Source of the DNA: Bordetella parapertussis
GTDB taxonomy: Bacteria; Pseudomonadota; Gammaproteobacteria; Burkholderiales; SG8-41
DNA: 37,833 nucleotides
Direction: 5' to 3'
Assembly (NCBI GenBank): GCA_945906815.1
Contig: CAMDRT010000042.1
Location: forward strand, 1 to 37,833
In this document: piece after piece, positions 15,817 to 23,871 of the stretch
How positions within the stretch are numbered: position 1 is the first letter of the stretch
How the letters are laid out: every line of letters begins with the position of its first letter
Notes under the pieces: generated by a model
Told to the model about the DNA's origin: nothing
The model's input: the letters and a program-made list of their open reading frames with translations, nothing else
Databases searched by the model: none
Translations under genes and position numbers: made by a program

Positions 15817-16230
15817 TTATTGTGGTTTTGCCGGCGGCGATTTTTCCACCGCCAGCCCTGCGGCGCGCCATCCTTCGAAGCCGCCGGTTAACGTCAGCGC
15901 ACCCTGGTAGCCGCTGTCGTATAGATGCCGGGTCGCCTCACGGGCGCGCGCATCGTCGGAGCCGTAGAGCACGAGCACATCCATTTTCGGCAACTTAAGG
16001 CTTTCCAGGCGGCCCTTGAAATCAGCCATAGGTACGGAAATCGCGCCCGGCAGATGGCCTTGATCGTATACCGTGCGCTCACGCAAATCGATCAACAGCG
16101 GACGCGGATCGCCCTTCAACAATGCGGCCGCTTCCTTCACCGAGACTTCCGGACCGCCCTTCAGCCCCTGACTGGACAACACAAAAACCGCGACAAAAAT
16201 CAGTATGGGAATCAACCAGTTACGCGCCAC
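15817..16230 (-). CDS. Membrane-anchored rhodanese-like protein lacking the active-site Cys
   Basis: A 137-aa protein with one N-terminal transmembrane helix (about residues 5-21) and a single rhodanese domain (about 29-128). Domain landmarks are LLIDLRERTVYDQGHLPGA and GGFEGWRAAGL. At the place of the catalytic Cys loop the sequence is LYGSDDARAREA, with Gly90 where Cys is expected, so sulfur transfer by the usual persulfide is not possible. It may be a binding or scaffold domain. The start ATG at 16230 puts the helix at the very N-terminus. Confidence 0.85.
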   Translation of the reverse strand: MARNWLIPILIFVAVFVLSSQGLKGGPEVSVKEAAALLKGDPRPLLIDLRERTVYDQGHLPGAISVPMADFKGRLESLKLPKMDVLVLYGSDDARAREATRHLYDSGYQGALTLTGGFEGWRAAGLAVEKSPPAKPQ

Positions 16231-16265
16231 GACCGCTCACCTTTCTATCACCCTGCGAAAAACCG

Positions 16266-17327
16266 CTATTTTATCCGGCCCGGGTACGCGATGCCGGCGG
16301 TATTTGCCAGCAGCGTGCTAACGGTCTCCATCACTGCCACCTCATAGGCGCGCACAAACTGCACGCTTTTTTCGTCGCTGAGGCGATGGTGTTTCATCAC
16401 CGCAGCGCGGGTGGGCTTGTGCTTATCCACCTGCTTGAAGAAGGCCACGGTTTTCTGCAGATCGTTGCCCAGCCGTTCATGCGCCTCTTCGAGTTGCTGG
16501 TAGTGACGGCTGTAGGTCATTTCGTTGGCAAGGCCGACGTTGCTCATCCCCTGACGCTTCCAGCCGAAGGTGCGTTCAGCGCCGCCGAAGATGCGTGCGC
16601 GCTCGATCAGCACGGCTTCGGCAGTAATTTCCTGACGCGCATGGCGCGCATATAACTGTTCCACCTGCCGGTAATAACCGACCACCGCGCGCGTCAACTG
16701 CGATTGTGTTTCAGCATAACGCCGGATGGCGCGGCCCTCGCGCGCGCCGCCACTGTATTTCTGTTCGGTGAACGCCGCCATGCCTTTGTAGCCCAGCACA
16801 TTGCACAGCGCTTCTTCCACCCCGTACGGCAGATCAAACTGATCGTGGCAATCTTCGTGGATCACCAGATAGAGGAAGCGGTCGAGTTTGCCTTCGAGCA
16901 TGGTGGCGGTGACGGCGGTGCCGATTTCCCCCAGCGCCTCAACCAGGGTGAAGTACACATCCTCGCCATTCGCCGCGGCGCGGCAGTCAGCATCGTTCTG
17001 CGCCTCACCCCAGCGCAACAACGGGTCCTCATAAGAATAGGGCAACTGAAATCGCGGCGCATAGCCGCACAGCGGGTATTCGCTTTGCGTTTCGCCTTTC
17101 GCTGCGACGTTGTACAGGGTCTTGAAATTCGCGGTTTCCTGAAAGCCGATGCGCTGCTCAAACGCGCGCACTTCGGTGAGCAACGCGCTCCATGCGCCAG
17201 GCACATGGGGCACCGGGAAAATAAAATCCTGAATCTGTGCGCAACCGCTGAACAAGGCGGCTACCAGTACCGGCACCCCTATCAGGCATGCGAATTTTTT
17301 GCACACGGCTTTCAATGGCCTGGACAC
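16266..17327 (-). CDS. Putative HEXXH zinc metallopeptidase lipoprotein
   Basis: A 353-aa predicted lipoprotein with a basic N-terminus, a hydrophobic stretch and a lipobox ending in Cys29 (LFSGC). The zincin motif HEDCH (residues 157-161) is followed by EE at 171-172, a likely third ligand. This gluzincin-like layout and the LYLVIHE context resemble the predicted aminopeptidase family COG4324, but I am not certain of that assignment. The start is a GTG at 17327. Substrate unknown; location probably the periplasmic face of a membrane. Confidence 0.65.
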   Translation of the reverse strand: MSRPLKAVCKKFACLIGVPVLVAALFSGCAQIQDFIFPVPHVPGAWSALLTEVRAFEQRIGFQETANFKTLYNVAAKGETQSEYPLCGYAPRFQLPYSYEDPLLRWGEAQNDADCRAAANGEDVYFTLVEALGEIGTAVTATMLEGKLDRFLYLVIHEDCHDQFDLPYGVEEALCNVLGYKGMAAFTEQKYSGGAREGRAIRRYAETQSQLTRAVVGYYRQVEQLYARHARQEITAEAVLIERARIFGGAERTFGWKRQGMSNVGLANEMTYSRHYQQLEEAHERLGNDLQKTVAFFKQVDKHKPTRAAVMKHHRLSDEKSVQFVRAYEVAVMETVSTLLANTAGIAYPGRIK

Positions 17328-17433
17328 AGCAACGCGTCCGACACAGCCGCAGCGCGGACAGCACCCGGTGCCAAGATTCGCACACCTAAAAGGTGGCCGC
17401 GGCGCAGGATCATAATGTAAGCATTTGTTTTTA

Positions 17434-17802
17434 TTAAATTTTTACCAACATCTCTGAGCTCGCGTTTGCCACCACACGGCCCAGGCGCTGCCGCCGCGCC
17501 TTCACACGCGGACGTATCACCGGTGCCCAGCGGCCAAGATCAGACTTGGCCTTCCACTGCGGCGTGCTGGGCAAATCCGCTCGCGTAATCAAGTAGAGCG
17601 CCGAATACTTTCGCCAGCCTTGCGCTGTAGGCTCGGCATCGCAAAGGCGTATCACCTGCAGCACGCCCTCAACCTGAAGGATATTGGGAATGTGCTCGGT
17701 GTCGTAGATTTCGTTGAAATCTTTTTCGTCTTCGGGGGCTATTTCGAAGGTGACCATGTAGAAGCACGGCGCTACGGCGTCACTGGCTGCATTGGAACTC
17801 AT
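17434..17802 (-). CDS. Small dimeric alpha/beta-barrel-type protein, function unknown
   Basis: A 122-aa protein with the look of a ferredoxin-like dimeric alpha/beta-barrel domain: FYMVTFEIAPEDEKDFNEIY, then DTEHIPNILQVEGVLQV and RYSALYLI-like strands. Relatives are often found in degradation clusters near NIPSNAP or EthD-like proteins. The ATG at 17802 is preferred to the frame start at 17838 because AAGGA stands 7-8 nt upstream. That ribosome-binding site lies inside a 15-bp inverted repeat (17811-17847), suggesting translational control. A gap of 106 bp separates it from the lipoprotein gene. Confidence 0.6.
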   Translation of the reverse strand: MSSNAASDAVAPCFYMVTFEIAPEDEKDFNEIYDTEHIPNILQVEGVLQVIRLCDAEPTAQGWRKYSALYLITRADLPSTPQWKAKSDLGRWAPVIRPRVKARRQRLGRVVANASSEMLVKI

Positions 17803-17810
17803 ATCGTGAT

Positions 17811-17847
17811 CCTTGTAATTTGAACTACGCCTGTTCAAATTTCAAGG
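17811..17847 (-). promoter_or_regulatory. Inverted repeat covering the ribosome-binding site
   Basis: Two 15-nt arms (17811-17825 and 17833-17847) are inverted copies with 14 of 15 matches around a 7-nt loop. In the mRNA read on the minus strand the 3' arm ends in AAGG, the likely Shine-Dalgarno sequence, 8-9 nt before the ATG at 17802. The pairing would hide it. The stem is AU-rich in the middle. It could be an RNA thermometer, a translational switch or a protein operator. Confidence 0.55.
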
Positions 17848-17908
17848 ATTGTACTCGTCCTCCAAAACGGGCGCGAGGCATCAGGATACTCGCCGCTCGA
17901 CAAGCGGC

Positions 17909-18961
17909 CTATTTGATCATTCCCAACGCCATAATCACCGGCAAACTCACCCAGAACAACAACGTCGTCCAGCCCACCATCAGCCCGGCCGTAGCCGAAT
18001 CGAGCTTGAAGCGGTCTGCCAGCAGCAGCGTAGTCATCATCGCCGGTGTAGCGGCCTCGACCACCGCAGCATATTGCGCTTCGCCCATTTGCGCCAACGG
18101 CGGGAACAACGCGCCGGCGGTGAGCCAAACGATGACCGGCATGAACAACAGCTTCACCAGCGCAGCGGTGAGAATTTCCGGGCGCGGCGTGAGATTGCGC
18201 CACGGTATCGTCAGACCCAGCACGAACATCACCACCGGTATGGTGGCCTGTCCGACAAACTGCGCAGCCGACACCAGCGGCGCATAGGTCAGCCCCAGTT
18301 GCTGTGACGCAAAGCCCAGCACGAATGCCCAGATCGGCGGCATGCTGACCATCACACGCCACACCGACGGGTACGACACATTGCTTTCATGCGAACCGAG
18401 GCGCGTGGCGATCCACACGCCGAGGCTCCACACCAGCGGCATGGTCATCAGCACGTCGTTGTAAATGGCGTAGCGCGTGGCGTCGCGGCCGAAAAAGAAT
18501 ATCAGCACCGGCGCGCCGACGTTGAAAGTGTTGCCCCACATGCCGCCGATCACCAGCACCGCGCGGGTGGGATCGGACAGATTGCGCCCCAGCGGCGAAC
18601 GGTACAACAGCACATACAGCAGTGCCCCCGATGCCAACGTGCCGATGCCCACCAGCAGAGGCACCGACAGCAGATTAAAGGTGATCGGCGTGGTGGAGGC
18701 CACCGCGAACAGCACGCACGGATAGAACACGTACATCACCACGCGATTCAACTGCGTGCGCAGCACGTCGGGCTGCGCATCGGCGAAGATGCGCGGCCAG
18801 AACGCGCCCGCTGCGACCAGCAGCCCGAGGGGAAGCATGACCTCGATCATGAGGCCACGCAGCTGGATGAAGTAATTCACTGGGTTTGGATGCAATACAT
18901 CAACGATGGAACCTTTGCGCCCACACTCACGGGTGCTGATCGCGGGCGAACGTTGTAGCAA
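17909..18961 (-). CDS. AEC-family (auxin efflux carrier-like) permease
   Basis: A membrane protein of up to 350 aa with about ten hydrophobic segments in the two-bundle pattern of the AEC/bile-acid-type carriers. Recognisable parts are FYPCVLFAVAST, GGMWGNTFNVGAPV, and near the end PAMMTTLLLADRFKLDSATAGLMVGWTTLL, the latter typical of AEC proteins. Bacterial members export or exchange malate, malonate or other organic acids. The start is uncertain: the longest frame begins with TTG at 18961, and an ATG at 18850 (MIEVMLPLG) starts just at the first helix. It does not belong clearly to either neighbouring group. Confidence 0.82.
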   Translation of the reverse strand: MLQRSPAISTRECGRKGSIVDVLHPNPVNYFIQLRGLMIEVMLPLGLLVAAGAFWPRIFADAQPDVLRTQLNRVVMYVFYPCVLFAVASTTPITFNLLSVPLLVGIGTLASGALLYVLLYRSPLGRNLSDPTRAVLVIGGMWGNTFNVGAPVLIFFFGRDATRYAIYNDVLMTMPLVWSLGVWIATRLGSHESNVSYPSVWRVMVSMPPIWAFVLGFASQQLGLTYAPLVSAAQFVGQATIPVVMFVLGLTIPWRNLTPRPEILTAALVKLLFMPVIVWLTAGALFPPLAQMGEAQYAAVVEAATPAMMTTLLLADRFKLDSATAGLMVGWTTLLFWVSLPVIMALGMIK

Positions 18962-19099
18962 AGTCTAGGAGTATCAGACCCCTATTGCAAGATAACGACG
19001 GTGCCAGATAACGATGGTGCCATCAGAGCAAGGCACGCACACGCCGCAAGACAGAGGTAAATTCCCCGGATCATTGAACTAGAAACAGCAGCAGGCCCG

Positions 19100-19105
19100 T
19101 ATAAT
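19100..19105 (+). promoter_or_regulatory. Candidate -10 element for the Bug gene at 19154
   Basis: A perfect TATAAT lies 49 bp before the ATG. The best -35 (TTGAAC, 19074-19079) is 20 bp away, which is longer than ideal, so the promoter is tentative. Confidence 0.35.
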
Positions 19106-19153
19106 CTCGGCGCCAGTGCACGTTTGGAAAAGCGAACCATCCAGGAGCAAATA

Positions 19154-20143
19154 ATGAATAAAAACAATTGTTTATGTTGCCTCACCTTATGGGTGTGCGC
19201 ACTAGTGGGCACTGCGCAGGCGCAAACGCAGGCGCCGGCACGGGTTGCGGCCGGTGCGTATCCGAACCGGCCGATACGCTTTGTGGTGGCATTCCCGCCC
19301 GGCGCATCCACCGACATTGTGGGACGCATAGTCGGCGCGAAACTTGCCGAAGCGTGGGGACAAAACGTGGTGATCGAGAATCGACCCGGCGCCGGTGGCA
19401 ATGTGGGCACACAAACAGCGGTGCGCGCGAATGCAGACGGCTACACCATATTAATGAACAGTTCCGCGTTCGTGGTCAACGTCAGCCTGTATACAAAACC
19501 CGGTTATACGGTGGCGGATTTCGTGGCTGTGGCGCAGGGACCGACCACACCCAATCTGATTTCAGTACACCCTTCGGTTAAGGCCACCACACTGCAAGAG
19601 GTGATCGCGTTTGCGAAAGCCACGCCGACCAGTTATGGCTCGTCTGGCACCGGCACCACGCCGCATCTCGATGCAGAATTGATTTTCAAGGCACTGTCGA
19701 AAGTGGATATTACGCACGTACCTTACGGCCCGGCGCAGGCAGTGACAGCGGTCGTCGGCAATCAGGTGCCGATCGCATTCACCTCCATGCCCCCCGCGGT
19801 GCCGCATGTCAAAGCCCATCGCGTGCGCCCGATCGCGGTGACCACCGCCAAGCGCTCAGCGCTACTGCCCGAAGTGCCGACGGTTGCAGAATCGGGATTT
19901 GTGGGCTTTGCCGATCACACCTGGTTTTCGTTTTTCGCGCCTGCGGGCACGCCGCCGGCCATCGTCGCCAAACTCAACGCCGAGATCAACCGCGTGATGC
20001 AGTTACCGGACGTGAAAGAACGCCTCGCGGCGTTGTCGCTGGAATTCACGCCCAACACGTCGGCGCAATTCGCCGCCGTGATCCAACAAGAAATCGCGCG
20101 CTACGCGCAGATGGTGAAGCAGTCGGGGGCGAAGGCGGACTGA
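19154..20143 (+). CDS. Bug/TctC-family periplasmic solute-binding protein (3 of 6)
   Basis: A 329-aa exported protein. The signal peptide contains LTLWVCALVGTAQAQ, followed by a somewhat long linker before the first ligand loop FPPGASTDIVGR, where the more common GG is GA. ENRPGAGGNVGTQTAVRANADGYT is the second hallmark block. AGGAG stands about 8 nt before the ATG at 19154. The next gene downstream encodes an exported methyltransferase after 127 bp. No membrane subunits are nearby. Confidence 0.9.
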   Translation: MNKNNCLCCLTLWVCALVGTAQAQTQAPARVAAGAYPNRPIRFVVAFPPGASTDIVGRIVGAKLAEAWGQNVVIENRPGAGGNVGTQTAVRANADGYTILMNSSAFVVNVSLYTKPGYTVADFVAVAQGPTTPNLISVHPSVKATTLQEVIAFAKATPTSYGSSGTGTTPHLDAELIFKALSKVDITHVPYGPAQAVTAVVGNQVPIAFTSMPPAVPHVKAHRVRPIAVTTAKRSALLPEVPTVAESGFVGFADHTWFSFFAPAGTPPAIVAKLNAEINRVMQLPDVKERLAALSLEFTPNTSAQFAAVIQQEIARYAQMVKQSGAKAD

Positions 20144-20270
20144 TCCAGGTCATGGCCACGCTCACCACACCACTGATCTCGGCGCACACGCGGCCTGCCG
20201 CGTTCAGGCATTATACTTGGCGCGCTTTCCCCTTCAGCCCCCCTATGTCAATCCTGTGATGAGGTGCATT

Positions 20271-21074
20271 ATGCATTTGCTTTATAAACGATACTCGGTA
20301 GCACTAGCGTTTGTAGCAGCGCTCGCGCTAAGCGTAAACACGCAGGCACAAGACAAAGGCTACACACCCTCGGTGGGGCAGGAAGGCAAAGACGTGATCT
20401 GGGTGCCCACGCCCGAGTCGCTGGTGCAAAAAATGCTCGACATGGCGAAACTCACGCCCGCTGATGTGCACTTTGACCTGGGCAGCGGCGACGGACGTAC
20501 GGTAATCGCCGCTGCCAAGCGCGGCACCAAGGCGGTCGGCATCGAGTACAACGCCGACATGGTGGAGTTGTCCAAACGCAATGCGCAAAAAGAAGGTGCA
20601 ACCGTTGCGGCGCGCGCGGAATTCATACGTGGCGATATTTTCGAAACCGATTTCAGCAAGGCCAATGTGCTGACGCTCTATCTGCTGCCGGCCCTGAATC
20701 TGAAGTTGCGCCCCACCATCCTCAACATGCAGCCGGGCACGCGGGTGGTGTCGCATGCGTTTACCATGGAAAATTGGCCGGCGGACCAGACCGAAACCGT
20801 GGAGGGCCGCACCGCATACCTGTGGATCGTGCCGGCAAAAGTTGAAGGCAACTGGCGTATCGAGGGCGGCGGTAACCTTGCGTTAAAGCAACTGTTTCAG
20901 AAGCTCGAAGGCTCCGTGGGCGGCAGGGCAATCACCAGCGCCACGCTGCGTGGCGACGCGATTGCTTTTTCGGTGGACGGCCGCGATTACAGTGGGCGCG
21001 TAAGCGGTAACCGCATCGAAGGCAGCGTCAAGGGCAGTATGTCGGGCACGTGGAGTGCGATGCGGGAAAAATAG
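20271..21074 (+). CDS. Exported class I SAM-dependent methyltransferase-fold protein
   Basis: A 267-aa protein with a clear signal peptide (hydrophobic VALAFVAALALSV, cleavage near TQAQ at residue 26). A Rossmann methyltransferase domain follows: WVPTPESLVQKML, SAM motif I DLGSGDGR (69-76), GIEYNADMVELS, then GDIFETDFSKANVLTLYLLP. This central part looks like the FAM173 lysine-methyltransferase group. A C-terminal region of about 80 residues (from about 185) appears beta-rich and is not part of the core fold. GAGG precedes the ATG at 20271. SAM is not known to be plentiful in the periplasm, so location or activity needs explaining. Confidence 0.78.
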   Translation: MHLLYKRYSVALAFVAALALSVNTQAQDKGYTPSVGQEGKDVIWVPTPESLVQKMLDMAKLTPADVHFDLGSGDGRTVIAAAKRGTKAVGIEYNADMVELSKRNAQKEGATVAARAEFIRGDIFETDFSKANVLTLYLLPALNLKLRPTILNMQPGTRVVSHAFTMENWPADQTETVEGRTAYLWIVPAKVEGNWRIEGGGNLALKQLFQKLEGSVGGRAITSATLRGDAIAFSVDGRDYSGRVSGNRIEGSVKGSMSGTWSAMREK

Positions 21075-21185
21075 AGTTAAAGTAGCAACCCGGCAATGGC
21101 ATGCTTTACTTGAGCAAATAGCGTTGCGCAGGCGGTGCCTTGGCTGTTATTTCGCAATTATCCTGGATCAATCGGACACTTAGGA

Positions 21186-22112
21186 ATGCCTCAAACTTCA
21201 CACGTAGCCATCATCGGCGGCGGCATCATGGGCGGCGACATCGCCATTATTTTCGCGGCCAAAGGCTGGCAGGTCCAGGTCATGAGTCCGTCGCAGAAAA
21301 CGCGCGCGGCACTGGCTGCGCGTATCAGTGCGGGTCTAAAACAAATCGGTGCGCCGGCGGCCTATGCAGCGAACGTCTCCCTCCACGCCACACTCGAAGA
21401 CATTGCATGGAACGAGGTGAGCCTCGCGATCGAAGCGGCGACCGAAGATCTCGCGCTCAAGCAAAATATTTTTGCGCAACTGGAAGTGCTCGCCAAAGCC
21501 GATATTCCGCTGGCCACCAATACCTCGAATTTTCCGATCGGGGAAATCGGCAAAGACTTGAAAACGCGCTCGCGCGTGATAGGCCTGCACTTTTTCATGC
21601 CTGCGCATCTGGTGCCGCTGGTTGAAATCGTCAGCAGTGAATCCACCGACAGCGCCGTCGCCGCGCAGCTGGAACAATTATTGAAATTGCTCGGCAAAGC
21701 GCCCATACGGGTGAATCGCGATGTACCGGGATTTGTCGGCAACCGCCTGCAGCATGCGCTGATGCGCGAAGCGCTGTGGCTGATTCACGACGGTGTAACC
21801 ACAGCCGAAGGTATTGATACCGCCGTGCGTTATGGTTTTGGATTTCGCTTTGTCGCCTGCGGGCCGCTGTTGCAAAAGGAAATGTCGGGCCTCGACACGC
21901 ATTATGCAGTAGCCAGCGCGCTCTATCCCCACCTCTACAAAAACGATGAGCCGCCGCCGTTTTTAAAAGCCATGAAGGAAAAGGGCGACGTCGGGATGAA
22001 AGCCAAGCGCGGATTCTGGCAATGGACCGATGAATCCATCGCACAGGAAAAAGCGCGTATTGAAAAAGCGCTGCAGGCGGGTTTCGCCATTCTGGAGGCC
22101 GACAAGAACTAA
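21186..22112 (+). CDS. 3-hydroxyacyl-CoA dehydrogenase-family oxidoreductase
   Basis: A 308-aa NAD-dependent dehydrogenase. The N-terminal Rossmann motif GGGIMGG leads into the NAD domain. NTSNFPIGEIG and GLHFFMPAHLVPLVEIV include the catalytic His, with Met in the usual HFFNP position. DVPGFVGNRLQHAL and GPLLQKEMSGLD define the C-terminal dimerisation domain. The family includes enzymes acting on hydroxyacyl-CoA and on free hydroxyacids such as carnitine. The ATG at 21186 starts MPQTSHVAII directly before the NAD fold. The gene converges on the HD-GYP gene and the two ends overlap by 4 bp. Confidence 0.85.
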   Translation: MPQTSHVAIIGGGIMGGDIAIIFAAKGWQVQVMSPSQKTRAALAARISAGLKQIGAPAAYAANVSLHATLEDIAWNEVSLAIEAATEDLALKQNIFAQLEVLAKADIPLATNTSNFPIGEIGKDLKTRSRVIGLHFFMPAHLVPLVEIVSSESTDSAVAAQLEQLLKLLGKAPIRVNRDVPGFVGNRLQHALMREALWLIHDGVTTAEGIDTAVRYGFGFRFVACGPLLQKEMSGLDTHYAVASALYPHLYKNDEPPPFLKAMKEKGDVGMKAKRGFWQWTDESIAQEKARIEKALQAGFAILEADKN

Positions 22113-23752
22113 GCGGCTTCCATCAGGGCGTTGAGGGTCTGCTGCGGGTCGTGCTCATAAATCCCCGCCTGCAAACCGCGCAAGATGCGGTACAAGTCTC
22201 CTGTGGGCGTGGGCGGATCAACGATCAGGTCGAGCATGGTCGGCGAAGGATAAGGCTGTCGGTTTTTGTCCAGCACCAGCATCACGCGCGGCTTTAAGCG
22301 CCGCGCGCGATTTTGCGACACCACCACCGCGACCTCGCTGGTATTGAGTTCCACCAGACTGCCGACCGGGAACACGCCCACGCACTGAATGAACTGTTCA
22401 ATCAGTTCGGACTTGAATGCGATGCCACGGGCGCTATACAGATCATGCAAAGCCTGCTGCACCGAAAGGGCTTGCGCATAAGGGCGCGCGCTGATCAGCG
22501 CCGAGTAGGTATCCGCGATGCCGGCCATGCCGCCGAACAATGAAATGTCCTCGCCTGCCAGGCCCTGCGGATAACCGCTGCCGTCATAACGCTCGTGATG
22601 CTGCGCGATGGTGTTGAGCAGCGGCACGTTGGTTGCTTGCGAGCTGCGCACCAGTTCCAGGCTGTGGGTGACATGACTTTGAAACACCTTGAATTCCGCA
22701 GCGGACAATTTGTCACGTTTGTCCAGCAACGCGCGCGGCAATTTTATTTTGCCCACGTCCTGCATCAGGCCCACCGTGCCGATGACCTGCAACTGATCTT
22801 CGGGCAAGCCCAGATGCCGCCCAAAGGCGATCAGATAAATCGCGGTGTTGATGCCGTGATCATAGGTATACGCATCCACGCTTTTCAGGCGTGTCAGCCA
22901 TATCATGCCGTCCGGGTTACGCACCACGGATTCAACCATGCGGCCCACGGCATCGTTGACCTGGTCGAGCGCCAGCACCTTACTTTTACGGATATCATCA
23001 AGAATCGATTGCACTGCGCTTTCGACCTTCACGTGCGCTTCCTGCGCCAGCGGCAGTTCGTCTTCGATGGTGGTTTGATCGATGTAGACCGGCATCTCTT
23101 CCAGCGGCCTGCTGGCGGCGGCCAGCGTCTTGTCCTGGCCGCTCACCTTGAACATCCGGCCCAGCCGGCCCAACATGCCGCCGCCGGCGTTCTGTTCCGC
23201 GTACACACGCACGCTGGCGCCGGGATCGAGGGCCTGCTCAAGAAAGCGGCGTTCTTCGCTACTCATGCCCTTTTCACGCACCGCAGAAGACTCGGGTGAC
23301 GGGCGCCGCCGGGGCGGCTGGTCTTGGTAAAGGGTAACTACCGGCTCTCGCGGCGAGCCGGATTGAGGCGTCGGTGACGGCGGCGGCGCTGCTGGCGGGG
23401 GTACGCCCGGCGTGGTGAACGCGGCTTTGAATATTTTGCCGATGCTGCCGAGCAGCCCACCACTCGGCTCACCAGCAGCGCTTTTTTCATCCGGGTAGAT
23501 GTGCGCCAACGGCTGGGCCCGCTTGCGTTCGGGGGCAGCCTTTTTATCCAGCACGTCAGCTATGAATTGGTCGCCCAGCGACAGGCTGCGCTCCACGAAC
23601 ACGTAACGGCAGGCCTTGCGAAATTCATCAATCTGCGCCTGCGATTCGATGACGAAACCCTGGATCATGAACGGCGTGCCGAGCCATGCCCGATCCAGTT
23701 CAGCAACGAACATGCCGAGCGCCAGCTTTTCGACGGGAACCTGCTCTCTCAT
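22109..23752 (-). CDS. HD-GYP domain protein with N-terminal DUF3391 and an altered HD motif
   Basis: A 547-aa predicted cyclic-di-GMP phosphodiesterase. The N-terminal DUF3391-like part (VEKLALGMFVAELDRAW, 1-60) is followed by a Pro-rich linker (about 110-155) and a C-terminal HD-GYP domain (about 255-460). HHERYDGSGYP (385-395) is intact, but the HD dyad reads QD (Gln331-Asp332) and the later D-x-x-D of ADVYDAL-type sequences is ADTYSAL. One metal ligand is therefore missing, so activity may be reduced or changed. A short motif of the form LGxxGxxFK occurs twice, near 101-109 and 194-202. The neighbouring minus-strand gene encodes a hybrid histidine kinase, a likely partner in signalling. 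Confidence 0.85.
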   Translation of the reverse strand: MREQVPVEKLALGMFVAELDRAWLGTPFMIQGFVIESQAQIDEFRKACRYVFVERSLSLGDQFIADVLDKKAAPERKRAQPLAHIYPDEKSAAGEPSGGLLGSIGKIFKAAFTTPGVPPPAAPPPSPTPQSGSPREPVVTLYQDQPPRRRPSPESSAVREKGMSSEERRFLEQALDPGASVRVYAEQNAGGGMLGRLGRMFKVSGQDKTLAAASRPLEEMPVYIDQTTIEDELPLAQEAHVKVESAVQSILDDIRKSKVLALDQVNDAVGRMVESVVRNPDGMIWLTRLKSVDAYTYDHGINTAIYLIAFGRHLGLPEDQLQVIGTVGLMQDVGKIKLPRALLDKRDKLSAAEFKVFQSHVTHSLELVRSSQATNVPLLNTIAQHHERYDGSGYPQGLAGEDISLFGGMAGIADTYSALISARPYAQALSVQQALHDLYSARGIAFKSELIEQFIQCVGVFPVGSLVELNTSEVAVVVSQNRARRLKPRVMLVLDKNRQPYPSPTMLDLIVDPPTPTGDLYRILRGLQAGIYEHDPQQTLNALMEAA

Positions 23753-23817
23753 GACACTATTTCACCAGAATAGCCGCGGCAAGTGCAAGGCGTTTCATAA
23801 ACATCGCGCCCGCCCGT

Positions 23818-23840
23818 GGGGGGGCGTGGCCTGCCCCCCC
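23818..23840. other. G/C-run hairpin between signalling genes
   Basis: Seven G residues (23818-23824) and seven C residues (23834-23840) could form a very strong stem around a 9-nt loop in the gap between the histidine kinase gene and the HD-GYP gene. There is no T-run. It may reduce read-through or simply be a sequence-run artefact. Confidence 0.35.
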
Positions 23841-23871
23841 CTGGCTCGGGGCAAATAGGGTCTGCGACGGG

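Noticed and set aside
15751..15838. Apparent inverted repeat AAAACCTCACCGCAAAGG with a partner near 15820
   Set aside because: The match needs gaps and the right arm is the end of the rhodanese coding sequence, so it is likely chance, though the left part does resemble intergenic repeat sequence.
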